A stretch of DNA of 64,000 nucleotides from an uncultured bacterium (lineage in GTDB: Bacteria > Verrucomicrobiota > Lentisphaeria > Victivallales > UBA1829): positions 1 to 64,000 of the forward strand of contig CADCMR010000014.1 in the NCBI GenBank assembly GCA_902802585.1. Direction: 5' to 3'. Made by a program: the position numbers and the translations under genes. Below are positions 51,989 to 63,989 of this stretch, one piece after another. The notes beneath the pieces are model-generated. The model was not told the DNA's origin and made no database searches. It worked only from the letters and a program-made list of their open reading frames with translations. Position 1 is the first letter of the stretch, and each line of letters opens with the position of its first letter.

Positions 51989-52016
51989 AATGTACTCCAT
52001 TTTCCCTTTTTTTCAA
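51989..52016 (-). promoter_or_regulatory. Candidate promoter of the LPS-kinase-like gene
   Basis: On the minus strand: TTGAAA (52011-52016), 16-bp spacer, TACATT (51989-51994). Confidence 0.45.
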
Positions 52017-52204
52017 CCCGGCATAATCCAAGTTACGTTTTTTTACAAAAAAAAGTTTTTCCGCCGGAATCAAACGGACAGAAGAAGTCAAATTTCTTCC
52101 GGGAAACAATGAAGAATGAAGGAATAATAGATCGGTTATAACGTTATGGAGAACGGACAATCACGTTTTCAGCGGTTTTCCGCACAAAAAGACGGGGCGC
52201 CGCC

Positions 52205-52233
52205 TTGATTTCACGGAAAAAGAACTGTATATT
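52205..52233 (+). promoter_or_regulatory. Candidate promoter of the GH43/GH51 operon
   Basis: TTGATT (52205-52210), 17-bp spacer, TATATT (52228-52233), about 80 bases before the ATG at 52314. Confidence 0.6.
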
Positions 52234-52313
52234 ATGGAAATATCGCCCGGTCAACCAACGCAACACGGGAAAATGCGCCGCAAAGAGGCACGTTTTCCAT
52301 CAGGAGATCGCCC

Positions 52314-54266
52314 ATGTCCATCCGTTCCTCCCTCGCAAGTCATTCCGCCGCCCTCCGCAAACTCGCCCTCGCCTCGCTCTGCGCGATCGGCATGGGGCTC
52401 GCTCTCACGGCGTCCGCGGAGAAGCCCTACCCCGAACCCGCCGCGAAGGACCGCACCTGCTATCTTTTCGCCTACTTCACCGGGAACAATCCGGACCAGG
52501 AGCAGATCCGGTTCGCGGTCAGCAGGGACGGACGCCATTTCTTTGCGCTGAACGGCGACAAGCCCGTGCTGGACGCGAAGACGTTCGCGCGCACCGGCGG
52601 CGTGCGCGATCCGCACATCATGCGCAACGAGGACGGCGGGTTCTACATGGTCGCCACGGACATGACCTCTTCGAAGGGCTGGGACTCCAACCGCGGACTC
52701 GTGCTCCTGAAGTCCGACGACCTCATCAACTGGTCTGCCAAGGCGATCAACTTCCCCGAACGTTTCCCGGAAATGCCCGGCATCCGGGACGTCCTGCACG
52801 TGTGGGCGCCTCAAACGATCTACGATCCGGCGGCGAAGCGGTATCTGATCTACGTGGCGCTGATGTTCAAGGGCGGCGTCAACAGGATGTACGGCGTGTA
52901 CGCGAACGACGATTTCACGGATCTCGAGGGGGAACCGATGTACATGTTCGGCAAGCCAGGCGTGCACGTGCTGGACGCGGACATCATCAAGTTCAACGGC
53001 AAGTACCACATGTTCTACTGCGGCAAGGAGAAAGTCATCTCCGACACCCTCTTCCCCGGCAAATGGGAAGACCCGGAACCCGATTACAAGCTCGACCCCG
53101 GATTCGCCATCGAAGGCTCCAGCGTCTACCCGCTCGTGAACACCGACACGTACGTCTTCATGGGCGACCTCTTCCGCGACGGCCGCTGGTATTTCGCCGA
53201 GACCAAGGACATGAAGACGTTCACGCAGGGCGATTTCTCCGTCGACTTCCACGCGCGCCACGGCAGCGTGGTCTCCATCGCGCGCTCCGAGCTGGACGCC
53301 GTCCTCAAGAAATGGGGCAAACCCGAGAAATTCGAGCTCCCGCGGCAGAACAATCCGATCATCGAGGCGTTCTACGCCGACCCCGGCACGCTCTACTCCG
53401 AAAAGACCGGCAAATACTACATCTACCCCACGCACGACGGCGTGCCCGGCTGGGGCGGAAAGGATTTCCAGGTGTTCTCCTCCGATGACCTGAAGAACTG
53501 GAAATACGAACGCACCATCCTCACACTCGGCGAGGACGTGAAGTGGTCCAGCGGAAACGCCTGGGCGCCGTGCATCATGGAGCGCAGGCAGCCCGATGGA
53601 AGCTATAAATACTACTTCTATTTCTGCGGCGCGCTGAAGGGCGACGGACGCAAGTGCGTGGGCGTCGCGGTCGCGGACGATCCGCTCGGACCGTTCGTCG
53701 ACACCGGCAAGCCCATCGTCGACTTCAAGCCCGCGGGCGTGCGCGGCGGCCAGGAGATCGACCCGGACGTCTTCCACGACCCCGTCAGCGGCAAGTATTA
53801 CCTCTACTGGGGCAACGGCTACATGGCGGGCGGCGAGCTCGCCGACGACATGCTCAGCGTGAAACGTGACACCGTGAAGGTGTTCCAGCCCGGTCGCACC
53901 TTCCGCGAGGGCACAAACGTGATCTACCGCGACGGCAAGTATTATTTCAGCTGGTCCGTCGACGACACCGGCAGCCCGAACTACCACGTCCGCTACGCCA
54001 CCGCCGATTCCCCGCTCGGCGACCTCACCGTCCCACGCGACAACATCGTGATCGAAAAGGACGTGTCGCGCGGCATCCTCGGCACCGGACACCACCAGAT
54101 TCTGAAGGTTCATGGCACGGACGACGAATGGCGCATCGTGTACCACAGGTTCGCGTGGCAGAACGGCAAGGTCATGGACGGACCGGGATTCCACCGCGAA
54201 GTCTGCATCGACAAGCTCGAATTCAACCCCGACGGCTCAATTAAAAAAGTCGTCCCGACCCTCTGA
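52314..54266 (+). CDS. Secreted protein with two GH43-type beta-propellers
   Basis: A 650-residue exported glycosidase-like protein with a signal peptide ending ALTASA. Two five-bladed-propeller units follow. The first (about 45-340) has GGVRDPHIMRNEDGGFYMVATDM, VWAPQTIYDPAAKRYLIYVAL and FAIEGSSVYPL. The second (about 350-640) has IIEAFYADPGTLYSEKTGKYYIYPT, NAWAPCIMERR, EIDPDVFHDPVSGKYYLYWG and REGTNVIYRDGKYYFSWS. The Asp of each opening blade fits the GH43 general base. The family acts mainly on alpha-L-arabinofuranosides and beta-xylosides. A GGAGA site precedes the ATG. It lies 49 bases before a GH43-like/GH51 gene, so the pair probably degrades arabinan or arabinoxylan side chains. Confidence 0.88.
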   Translation: MSIRSSLASHSAALRKLALASLCAIGMGLALTASAEKPYPEPAAKDRTCYLFAYFTGNNPDQEQIRFAVSRDGRHFFALNGDKPVLDAKTFARTGGVRDPHIMRNEDGGFYMVATDMTSSKGWDSNRGLVLLKSDDLINWSAKAINFPERFPEMPGIRDVLHVWAPQTIYDPAAKRYLIYVALMFKGGVNRMYGVYANDDFTDLEGEPMYMFGKPGVHVLDADIIKFNGKYHMFYCGKEKVISDTLFPGKWEDPEPDYKLDPGFAIEGSSVYPLVNTDTYVFMGDLFRDGRWYFAETKDMKTFTQGDFSVDFHARHGSVVSIARSELDAVLKKWGKPEKFELPRQNNPIIEAFYADPGTLYSEKTGKYYIYPTHDGVPGWGGKDFQVFSSDDLKNWKYERTILTLGEDVKWSSGNAWAPCIMERRQPDGSYKYYFYFCGALKGDGRKCVGVAVADDPLGPFVDTGKPIVDFKPAGVRGGQEIDPDVFHDPVSGKYYLYWGNGYMAGGELADDMLSVKRDTVKVFQPGRTFREGTNVIYRDGKYYFSWSVDDTGSPNYHVRYATADSPLGDLTVPRDNIVIEKDVSRGILGTGHHQILKVHGTDDEWRIVYHRFAWQNGKVMDGPGFHREVCIDKLEFNPDGSIKKVVPTL

Positions 54267-54315
54267 TACAAGTTCATTTTCTCCGCATCCAGCAAAAACA
54301 CGAAAGACACAGACC

Positions 54316-56931
54316 ATGAAGCTCTTCCATCGCATCTTCGCAGCCGCCGCGTTCCTCTCCGCATCGTTCGCCGCAACCTCGGACGCACTCGAACTCGCAA
54401 AACCCCTTGAGCCCGGCATTAATCTTTTCGCATACGAACGCGACAACCGCCTGTACTACGCATGGAACGCCGACGGCTCAGATGATGCGGCACAATTTGA
54501 TTGGCATGTGATCGACCACGGCTGGCTGAGCAGCGACTACGGCACCTGGGGCGCGGAGAAGAAGATGCACGATCCGTACCTCTTCCATGACAAGGCAAAC
54601 GGCATATGGTACTGCATCTTCACGCCGAACCCGGACGATCCGGTGTTCGCGCTCACGTCCTCGCCCGATCTGGTCCACTGGCACGTGCAGAACTATTACC
54701 CCATGGGAAAAGCGCCGCGCGGCTACGCGCCATTCATCTTCTTTGATTCAGATTCAGGGGAGTATTACATCGAGTGGCAGGATGAAAGGCAGCATAGCCT
54801 GAACGGAGAAACCCTCTCCACGCGGGATTTCAAGCATTTTTCCCATGTAGAAATCTCCCCTGCACAACTGAAATACACCCCGATCGTCAAGCTCGGCGAC
54901 CGCGAATGGAAAGGCAGTATCGTGAGAGTCACGAAGGCGGAACTGGACGCCATCCTCGCCGCGAAAATCGAGGCCGACAGGAAAGGCGAACAGAATCGCG
55001 AGCGCATCACGGACCTGCCGGACAGTCTCAAGGACGTCTCCCGCACCGCCGAGATCTCCGTCGACCTGAGACGCACCAAGAACATCAGTCCGCTCCTCTG
55101 GGGCATCTTCTTCGAGGACATCAACTATTCCGCCGACGGCGGGCTGTACGCCGAACTCGTCCGCAACCGCGATTTCGAGTTCAACGACCTCGACCACGGC
55201 GGATGGAACGCCCTCACCGGCTGGACCGTTTCCGACGGCTTGAAAGCGACCGTCGCGACCGACGATCCCATTCACAAAAATAATCCGCACTACCTCGTAC
55301 TGGAAGGTCCCGGCGCGCTTGTCAATGACGGCTTCCGCGGCATGGTCTTCCGCGAGGGGGAATCCTATCTCTTCAGCGTCTTCGCGAAGTGCCCGGACGG
55401 CGGCGAAGCCTCTCTGAATGTCGAACTGCGCGACGACCAGAATAATACCGTCGCCTCCGGCACGGTCACGGCAAAGGGCAAGGACTGGACAAAAACAGAA
55501 CTTAAGCTGACCGCAAACAGGAGCACGGACCACGGCAAACTGTCGCTGAGACCGATCGGCGGAAAACTCGCCCTCGACATGGTCTCGCTCTTCCCCGAAA
55601 AGACGTTCAATGGCCGCAGAAACGGTCTCCGCGCCGACCTCGCGCAGGCTCTCGCCGAACTCAAGCCGCGTTTCGTGCGCTTCCCCGGCGGCTGCGTGGC
55701 ACACGGCAACGGCCTCGGCAACATGTACCGCTGGAGCCGTACCGTCGGCCCGCTGGAGGCGCGCGTACCGCAGTCCAACATCTGGGGCTATCACCAGTCC
55801 GTTGGACTCGGCTACTTCGAGTATTTCCAGTTCTGCGAGGACATCGGCGCGGAACCGCTGCCGATCCTCCCCGCCGGCGTCCCGTGCCAGAACTCCTCGC
55901 GCGGCGGCAAAGGCCAGCAGGGCGGCATCCCGATGGACGAGATGGGCGCATACATTCAGGAGGTGCTGGACCTGGTCGAGTGGGCGAACGGTCCCGTCGA
56001 TTCCAAATGGGGCAAGGTCCGCGCGGAAGCAGGCCACCCCGAACCGTTCAACCTGAAATACATCGGCATCGGCAACGAGGACCTCATCGGCGACGTCTTC
56101 AAGGAACGCTTCACGATGATCTTCAAGGCCGTCCGCGCCGCACACCCCGAAATCACCGTGGTCGGCACCGTCGGGCCGTTCTGCGAGGGCTCCGACTACG
56201 AGGACGGCTGGGCGCTCGCGCGCAAGCTCGGCATCCCGATCGTCGACGAGCATTACTACCAGTCGCCCGGCTGGTTCCTGAACAACCAGCATTTCTACGA
56301 CACCTACTTGCGCGGCGCCACCACGCGCGTCTACCTCGGCGAATATGCCAGCCACAACGGCCCGCGCACCAGCACCATCGAGACCGCGCTCTCCGAGGCC
56401 ATCTACATGCTCTCGCTCGAACGCAACGGCGACGTGGTGGCAATGTCCTCCTATGCCCCGCTCCTCGCGAAGGAGGGCGACACGCAGTGGAATCCCGACC
56501 TCATCTATTTCAACAATACCGAGGTCAAGCCGACCACCGGATACTACGTCCAGAAGCTCTTCGGCAACAATGCCGGGGACAAATACGCGCGCACCGCCGC
56601 GAACCTCCTGAACCGCGACGGCCGCGCGCTCCCGGACAACGACAGAAACGCCCCCCTGCTGAAGCGCTTCGCGTCGTCCTGCGTGATCGACAGCAAAACG
56701 AACACCGCCACGGTCAAGATCGTGAACCTGCTCCCGTTCGAGATGAAGACCACGCTCAAGCTCGACAGCCTCGGTTCCGCCCCGGTAAAGGCGACGATGA
56801 CCGTCCTCTCCGGCACACCGGATCAGCGTGACGTGCGCCCCGCCGAACCGAAGTACGTCACGCTCGACAACAGCACCGCGCTCTCGCTCAAGCCGTTCTC
56901 CCTGACCGTCCTCAGCTTCCCTCTCAATTAA
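54316..56931 (+). CDS. Secreted GH51 alpha-L-arabinofuranosidase with a GH43-like N-terminal domain
   Basis: An 871-residue exported enzyme (signal [22 protein letters not shown]). Residues about 25-215 look like a shortened GH43-type propeller ([40 protein letters not shown]), too short for five full blades. A carbohydrate-binding-like beta domain (about 285-425, starting near [10 protein letters not shown]) sits within the GH51 portion that starts [20 protein letters not shown]. The barrel has [11 protein letters not shown], the acid/base Glu in [11 protein letters not shown] and the nucleophile Glu in [14 protein letters not shown]-terminal beta domain follows. It would release arabinose from arabinan or arabinoxylan. 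The ATG at 54316 is chosen because the signal peptide starts there; the longer frame overlaps the previous gene. Confidence 0.92.
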   Translation: MKLFHRIFAAAAFLSASFAATSDALELAKPLEPGINLFAYERDNRLYYAWNADGSDDAAQFDWHVIDHGWLSSDYGTWGAEKKMHDPYLFHDKANGIWYCIFTPNPDDPVFALTSSPDLVHWHVQNYYPMGKAPRGYAPFIFFDSDSGEYYIEWQDERQHSLNGETLSTRDFKHFSHVEISPAQLKYTPIVKLGDREWKGSIVRVTKAELDAILAAKIEADRKGEQNRERITDLPDSLKDVSRTAEISVDLRRTKNISPLLWGIFFEDINYSADGGLYAELVRNRDFEFNDLDHGGWNALTGWTVSDGLKATVATDDPIHKNNPHYLVLEGPGALVNDGFRGMVFREGESYLFSVFAKCPDGGEASLNVELRDDQNNTVASGTVTAKGKDWTKTELKLTANRSTDHGKLSLRPIGGKLALDMVSLFPEKTFNGRRNGLRADLAQALAELKPRFVRFPGGCVAHGNGLGNMYRWSRTVGPLEARVPQSNIWGYHQSVGLGYFEYFQFCEDIGAEPLPILPAGVPCQNSSRGGKGQQGGIPMDEMGAYIQEVLDLVEWANGPVDSKWGKVRAEAGHPEPFNLKYIGIGNEDLIGDVFKERFTMIFKAVRAAHPEITVVGTVGPFCEGSDYEDGWALARKLGIPIVDEHYYQSPGWFLNNQHFYDTYLRGATTRVYLGEYASHNGPRTSTIETALSEAIYMLSLERNGDVVAMSSYAPLLAKEGDTQWNPDLIYFNNTEVKPTTGYYVQKLFGNNAGDKYARTAANLLNRDGRALPDNDRNAPLLKRFASSCVIDSKTNTATVKIVNLLPFEMKTTLKLDSLGSAPVKATMTVLSGTPDQRDVRPAEPKYVTLDNSTALSLKPFSLTVLSFPLN

Positions 56932-57018
56932 CACGGCAAGCCGTGTTGAAACAGTGTCCGGCGCAGCTCGGACACACGGCAAGCCGTGCTGATCCAGTGC
57001 TCTGCTTCGCGAGAGCAC
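56931..57018. repeat. Cluster of four consecutive hairpin-forming inverted repeats
   Basis: Directly after the GH51 stop codon come ACACGG/CCGTGT (56931-56946), GTGTCCG/CGGACAC (56954-56975), CACGG/CCGTG (56975-56988) and GTGCTCT/AGAGCAC (56997-57018). The first and third share the sequence CACGGCAAGCCGTG. They occupy almost the whole 3' end of the transcript. Confidence 0.8.
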
Positions 57019-57021
57019 GAT

Positions 57022-57057
57022 GCCCTCTCGGTCTTTCCCGGCCACGGGGGCTTTTTT
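57022..57057 (+). terminator. Probable Rho-independent terminator before leuS
   Basis: A short GC-rich stem (CCCGGCCACGGG within GCCC...GGGC) is followed by TTTTTT. It closes the GH43/GH51 operon ahead of the leuS promoter. Confidence 0.55.
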
Positions 57058-57079
57058 GTATCGAAATTGGAAAACGAGC

Positions 57080-57108
57080 TTGCAAAACGCGCGCATGTGT
57101 TTTATATT
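57080..57108 (+). promoter_or_regulatory. Candidate promoter of leuS
   Basis: TTGCAA (57080-57085), 17-bp spacer, TATATT (57103-57108). Confidence 0.6.
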
Positions 57109-57158
57109 TAGATGGACTTTTTTCCAAAAAACCAAACCAACCGGAGAATCCCCGAATC

Positions 57159-59717
<2,559 letters not shown>

Positions 59718-59724
59718 CCATCCC

Positions 59725-60933
59725 ATGAACACGCCCCAAGATTACATTGAGCTGTTCGAGCATTACGAACCGGTCTGCATCGACCTCGGCCCCGGCGTCC
59801 TCACCGACCTCTCCGCCGAGTTCCTGCTCTCCGAAGAAAAACCCGTCGTCACTTTCGTGACCGGAGGAAACTCCCTCTCGAAATCCGGTGCGCGCACCGA
59901 CATGACGAACATGGTGCTCCACTACGAATTCGAGTCCCGCCTTGTGTGCGACATCCCGGCGGAGCCCGACACGGACGACGTCGCGCGCATCATCGAGGCG
60001 CTGAAACAGAGCCAGTGCACGGAAGTCGTCGCCATCGGCGGCGGCAGCGTGCTCGACGCCGCGAAAGCTGCCTGGGCGGCGTACCAGTCCGGGCTCGACG
60101 TCACCGAACTCTTCGGCTCGAACAAAATCTCCGAAAAGTTCCCCGGGAAGAAGTTCAAGCGCATCATCGCCATCCCGACCACAGCGGGAACCGGTTCCGA
60201 AGTCACGCCGTACTCGAACGTCGTCGACCGCGCCGCCGGCGTAAAACGCCTCATCGCTGACAGGCAGATCGTGCCGCGCATGGCGCTGATCGACCCGTAC
60301 TACGGACGCTCCATGTCCGACGCACTCACCGCTGCAACCGCGCTGGATGCCCTCACGCACAACATTGAGGCGCTGCTGAACACCGGTTCCCCGGAAACGA
60401 AGTTCGCCACGAACCAGAACGCGGTCTATGCGGTCCGCCTCATCCGCGACAACCTCCCGCTCGTCTTCTGCGACCCGAACGACGTCAACGCACGCGAACG
60501 CCTCTGCGCCGCCGCGACCATCGGCGGCATGATGATCGCCGACCGTCCGACCTCGCTCCCGCACCTCGGCAGCTTTTCGTTCTACGGTCAGATTCCGCAC
60601 GGGATCGCCGCCTCGATGCTCCTGCCGCCATTCTGGCGCTACTACCTCGCGGAAAAGGCGGTCGCGGAACGCACCATGCTGCTCGCGGACGTTTTCCCGT
60701 CGAAGGCTCCGCAGAAGACCCCGGAGGACGTCGTGGACGCCGCTGCTGCATTCATCGCGAAGTACGCCGGCGCGCCGAAACTCTCCGCGCTGCCCTGCTT
60801 CGACGCAGCGATGGTCGACAGGATCGCCGCCGACGCCGTCAAGAACCCGATGAAACTCGCCTCGGCGCCGCGCCCGGTCTCCCCGGAAAACGCCGCCGAG
60901 ATCATTTCCGGAATCCTCAAGAAGGAGTTGTGA
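59725..60933 (+). CDS. Iron-containing (group III) alcohol dehydrogenase
   Basis: A 402-residue NAD(P)-dependent alcohol dehydrogenase. It has the nucleotide-binding VVAIGGGSVLDAAKA, IPTTAGTGSEVTP, and metal ligands in ALDALTHNIEALL, SLPHLGSFSFYGQ and IPHGIAASML. It may reduce an aldehyde or oxidise a polyol; the substrate cannot be read from the sequence. It lies seven bases after leuS and directly before glycerate kinase, which might suggest a short-chain hydroxy-acid or aldehyde metabolite. Confidence 0.88.
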   Translation: MNTPQDYIELFEHYEPVCIDLGPGVLTDLSAEFLLSEEKPVVTFVTGGNSLSKSGARTDMTNMVLHYEFESRLVCDIPAEPDTDDVARIIEALKQSQCTEVVAIGGGSVLDAAKAAWAAYQSGLDVTELFGSNKISEKFPGKKFKRIIAIPTTAGTGSEVTPYSNVVDRAAGVKRLIADRQIVPRMALIDPYYGRSMSDALTAATALDALTHNIEALLNTGSPETKFATNQNAVYAVRLIRDNLPLVFCDPNDVNARERLCAAATIGGMMIADRPTSLPHLGSFSFYGQIPHGIAASMLLPPFWRYYLAEKAVAERTMLLADVFPSKAPQKTPEDVVDAAAAFIAKYAGAPKLSALPCFDAAMVDRIAADAVKNPMKLASAPRPVSPENAAEIISGILKKEL

Positions 60934-60935
60934 CC

Positions 60936-62072
60936 ATGAAAATCGTGTTCGCGCCCGACAAGTTCAAGATGTGCATGAAAAGCTCGACCGTCTGCCGTGT
61001 CCTGGAAAAGGCTTTCCGCACCGTCTTCCCGGACGCCGAACTCGTTTCCGTGCCCGTTTCCGACGGCGGCGAAGGCATGACGCACGCACTCGCCGACGCC
61101 CTCCACGGAGAAATCCGCACGGTCACGGTCACAGGACCGGACGGCAAGCCCGTCCAGGCGGAATTCGCGCTCATCAACAATGGCATGACCGCCGTTTTCG
61201 AGATGTCCTCCGCCAGCGGTCTTTACCTCGTCGAGCCGCTCAAACGCGACCCGATGACCGCCACGACCTACGGCACGGGCGAAGTCATCCGCGCCATCCT
61301 GGACCTCGGCGTCCGCGACATTCTGATCGGTCTCGGCGGATCCGCCACGGTCGACGGCGGCGCGGGCATGGCGCAGGCGCTCGGATACGGACTGCTCGAC
61401 CCGCGCGGACGCGAAATCCCGCGTGGCGGCGGCGCGCTCCACATGCTCCACAGCATCGCTGTCGCCGGTGCCGACACCCGACTCCACGACACGCGCATCA
61501 CGACCGCGTGCGACGTCCGCAACCCGCTCTCGGGACCGTTCGGCGCAGCGCAGGTCTACGGCCCGCAAAAGGGCGCCACGCCCGACATGGTCGCGAAGCT
61601 TGACCACAATCTCCGCCACCTTTTCACCATCTGGGAACGCCAGTCCATGCTGCTGCCGAAGGAAATGCCCGGCGACGGCGCGGCGGGCGGACTCGGCGCG
61701 GGCCTCCGCGCGTTCTGCGGCGCACAGCCGAAATCCGGCGCGGAGCTCATCCTCGACGCCATTTCGTTCCGCAGGCAGATCGCCGGCGCGGACCTCGTCG
61801 TGACCGGCGAAGGCCGCACGGATTCCCAGACCGCCGAGGGCAAGCTCTGCTGCGCGGTCGCCGATGCGGCACACCGCGAAGGCATCCCCGTCCTGCTGCT
61901 CTCCGGCGCGGTCGAGGGAGCGCCCGAGGAGCTCGCAAAGACCTACGATTTTTCGTTCAGTACGTCCACAGGTCGCCGCACACTCGAAGAAGCCATGTCG
62001 GCGGGCGCGGACGACCTCTATTTCACGGCGGTCAACGCCGCCAGGCTTTTCCAGCACACAGCACGCCCATGA
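60936..62072 (+). CDS. Glycerate kinase (GarK/GlxK family)
   Basis: A 378-residue kinase that phosphorylates D-glycerate. It begins KIVFAPDKFKMCMKSSTV, close to the family APDSFKGSLSA start. It has VPVSDGGEGMT, FEMSSASGL, the glycine-rich LIGLGGSATVDGGAGM and VTGEGRTDSQTAEGKL. The start is the ATG at 60936 with GAAGGAG nine bases upstream; an in-frame GTG at 60930 is rejected. The stop overlaps the guanylate kinase start (ATGA). Confidence 0.92.
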   Translation: MKIVFAPDKFKMCMKSSTVCRVLEKAFRTVFPDAELVSVPVSDGGEGMTHALADALHGEIRTVTVTGPDGKPVQAEFALINNGMTAVFEMSSASGLYLVEPLKRDPMTATTYGTGEVIRAILDLGVRDILIGLGGSATVDGGAGMAQALGYGLLDPRGREIPRGGGALHMLHSIAVAGADTRLHDTRITTACDVRNPLSGPFGAAQVYGPQKGATPDMVAKLDHNLRHLFTIWERQSMLLPKEMPGDGAAGGLGAGLRAFCGAQPKSGAELILDAISFRRQIAGADLVVTGEGRTDSQTAEGKLCCAVADAAHREGIPVLLLSGAVEGAPEELAKTYDFSFSTSTGRRTLEEAMSAGADDLYFTAVNAARLFQHTARP

Positions 62073-62698
62073 ACACCTCTTCCGACGCGCCGGGCCGCAC
62101 CGGCATGATCCTGATCCTCTCCGGTCCCAGCGGCTCCGGCAAATCCTCCATCTACAAAGCCGCCATCGGCGACCTCGGCGCAATCGAGTTCTCCGTGTCC
62201 TGCACCACGCGCGCGCCGCGCCCCGGCGAGGTCGACGGACGCGACTACTATTTCATCACCCGCGGGAGATTCGACGCGCTCGTCGCCGAAAACGCGTTCG
62301 CGGAACACGCCGAGGTACACGGCAACTGCTACGGCACGCTCAAATCCGAATTGCTCGGCCGCATTCAGCGCGGGATCGATGTCCTGCTCGACATCGACGT
62401 CCAGGGCGCGGCGCAGCTCCGCGCACTCTGCGCCGACTCCGCCGAATTCTGCGAGGCGTGCGAGTTTATCTTCATCATGCCGCCGTCGTTCGAGGAGCTG
62501 GAACGCCGCCTTCGCGCACGCGGCACCGAAACCGAGGAATCCATCCTCCGCCGCCTCGCCAACGCGAAGGGCGAAATGGAGCACGCGCACGAATACGACC
62601 ACATCATCGTGAACGACGACCTCGCACGCGCCGCGAAGGAGTTCACCGAACTCATCCTCGGCCTCCGCAACCATCCAAAACGCAGACGCACCGTCTGA
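62069..62698 (+). CDS. gmk: Guanylate kinase
   Basis: A 209-residue kinase converting GMP to GDP with ATP. It has the P-loop ILSGPSGSGKSS, the GMP-binding SVSCTTRAPRPGEVDGRDY, FAEHAEVHGNCYGT and VLLDIDVQGAAQLR. The length and all sites are normal. It is followed by CoaC, a partial form of the gmk-rpoZ-coaBC order seen in many bacteria; no rpoZ is visible. Confidence 0.96.
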   Translation: MNTSSDAPGRTGMILILSGPSGSGKSSIYKAAIGDLGAIEFSVSCTTRAPRPGEVDGRDYYFITRGRFDALVAENAFAEHAEVHGNCYGTLKSELLGRIQRGIDVLLDIDVQGAAQLRALCADSAEFCEACEFIFIMPPSFEELERRLRARGTETEESILRRLANAKGEMEHAHEYDHIIVNDDLARAAKEFTELILGLRNHPKRRRTV

Positions 62699-62718
62699 CC
62701 ACCACGGAGTGTACGCAC

Positions 62719-63261
62719 ATGACCGGCAAAAACATCATCCTCGGCGTCACCGGCGGCATCGCCGTCTACAAATCCGCCGACCTCTGCTCCAAGCTCGTTT
62801 CCGCAGGTTTCGACGTCCGCGTCGTCATGACCGCGAACGCCCTCCGCCTCATCTCCGACCGCATCTTCCTCACACTCTCGAAACACCCCGTCCTGACCGA
62901 CCTTTTCTCCGGTCTCCAGCCGCGCCCCGAACACGTCGACCTCGCCGAATGGGCGGACCTGCTCGTCGTCGCGCCCGCCACGGCGAACTTCATCGGCAAG
63001 TACGCGTCCGGCATCGCCGACGACGCCCTGACCACCACCGCGCTGACCTTCCGCGGCGCCGTGCTGATCGCACCCGCCATGAATGAGAACATGTGGAACA
63101 GCCCGGTCGTGCAGGACAACCTCGCGAAGATCGCTGACAAGCTCGGCGTCCGTACCGTTGGTCCCGACTCCGGCCGCCTCGCCTGCGGCACGTCCGGCAA
63201 AGGACGAATGGCGGAGCCCGCCGACATCCTCGAAGCAGTCCGGAAGATTGTCTCCGCATGA
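62719..63261 (+). CDS. coaC: Stand-alone phosphopantothenoylcysteine decarboxylase (CoaC flavoprotein)
   Basis: A 180-residue FMN-dependent decarboxylase of coenzyme A synthesis. It has GVTGGIAVYKSADLC, the catalytic His in PEHVDLAEWADLLVVAPATANF, the substrate motif PAMNENMW and the Cys-lid SGRLACGTSGKGRMAEP. Most bacteria have a fused CoaBC of about 400 residues; here the chain stops after the CoaC part, so the ligase CoaB must be separate (not in this window). The stop overlaps the rsmE start. Confidence 0.93.
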   Translation: MTGKNIILGVTGGIAVYKSADLCSKLVSAGFDVRVVMTANALRLISDRIFLTLSKHPVLTDLFSGLQPRPEHVDLAEWADLLVVAPATANFIGKYASGIADDALTTTALTFRGAVLIAPAMNENMWNSPVVQDNLAKIADKLGVRTVGPDSGRLACGTSGKGRMAEPADILEAVRKIVSA

Positions 63262-63989
63262 ACCTGCTGATTGTCGAGGAGCGCGACCTGTCGCCTGAAC
63301 GCGAGTTCACGGTCGGCGGCGAACACGCCGAACACATCTTCTGCATCCTCCATGCGAAGCCCGGCGACTTCATCCGTGCAGGCATCCTCGGCGGCGGCAT
63401 CGGCACGGCGCGCGTGCTGGAATCCACGCGGCATTCCGCACGGCTCAAACTGGAGGACGCATCCAACCCGCCGCCCCCGCCGTCAAACATCCTCCCCGTG
63501 ATCGCCCTGCCCCGTCCGCAGAGTTTCAAGAAAACGCTCCATTTCATCGCGTCGTCCGGCATCCGCCGCGCCGTGTTCTTCCACGCCGCAAAAACAGAAA
63601 AAAGCTACTGGACCAGCTCCTGCATGGCGCCGGACGCCATCCGGTCCGTGCTGATCGAAGGGCTGGAACAGGGCTGCACAACGATACTCCCCGAACTGAC
63701 TTTTGTACGCTCTTTACGTGAATTCTTCCATTCGGGGCTCTCCGCCCGGCTCACAGACGGCGCGACCGCGATTATCGGGCATCCCGTGGACGCCGCGCCC
63801 TGCCCCGTCGCGCTCCCCGGCGAAGTCGTGCTCGCCATCGGTCCCGAGGGCGGATTCACGCCGGACGAGGTCGCCGCGTTCCGCGCAAACGGCTATGCGC
63901 CGGTCACGTTCGGACCGCATATTCTCCGCGTCGAATTCGCGCTCTCCTTCCTCGCCGGTCGCCTCGCATCCGTGGAGCGGAACGCATGA
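63258..63989 (+). CDS. rsmE: 16S rRNA (uracil1498-N3)-methyltransferase
   Basis: A 243-residue SPOUT methyltransferase modifying U1498 of 16S rRNA with S-adenosylmethionine. It has an N-terminal PUA-like domain (EHAEHIFCILHAKPGDFI), then ALPRPQSFKKTLHFIASSG, the SAM-binding knot VVLAIGPEGGFTPDEVAAFRANG and FGPHILRVEFALSFLAG. The length is normal. The gene start overlaps the coaC stop. Confidence 0.94.
   Translation: MNLLIVEERDLSPEREFTVGGEHAEHIFCILHAKPGDFIRAGILGGGIGTARVLESTRHSARLKLEDASNPPPPPSNILPVIALPRPQSFKKTLHFIASSGIRRAVFFHAAKTEKSYWTSSCMAPDAIRSVLIEGLEQGCTTILPELTFVRSLREFFHSGLSARLTDGATAIIGHPVDAAPCPVALPGEVVLAIGPEGGFTPDEVAAFRANGYAPVTFGPHILRVEFALSFLAGRLASVERNA

Larger units (their letters stand above)
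51875..52313. other. Divergent intergenic region before the arabinan-type glycosidase genes
   Basis: A 439-base AT-rich gap with back-to-back promoter candidates at 51989-52016 (minus) and 52205-52233 (plus). I see no other gene or RNA in it. Confidence 0.6.

Noticed and set aside
56943..57158. 72-residue N-terminal extension of leuS
   Set aside because: It would be translated from the hairpin array and terminator and lies upstream of the leuS promoter; family members begin at MDYDFxAIExKWQ.
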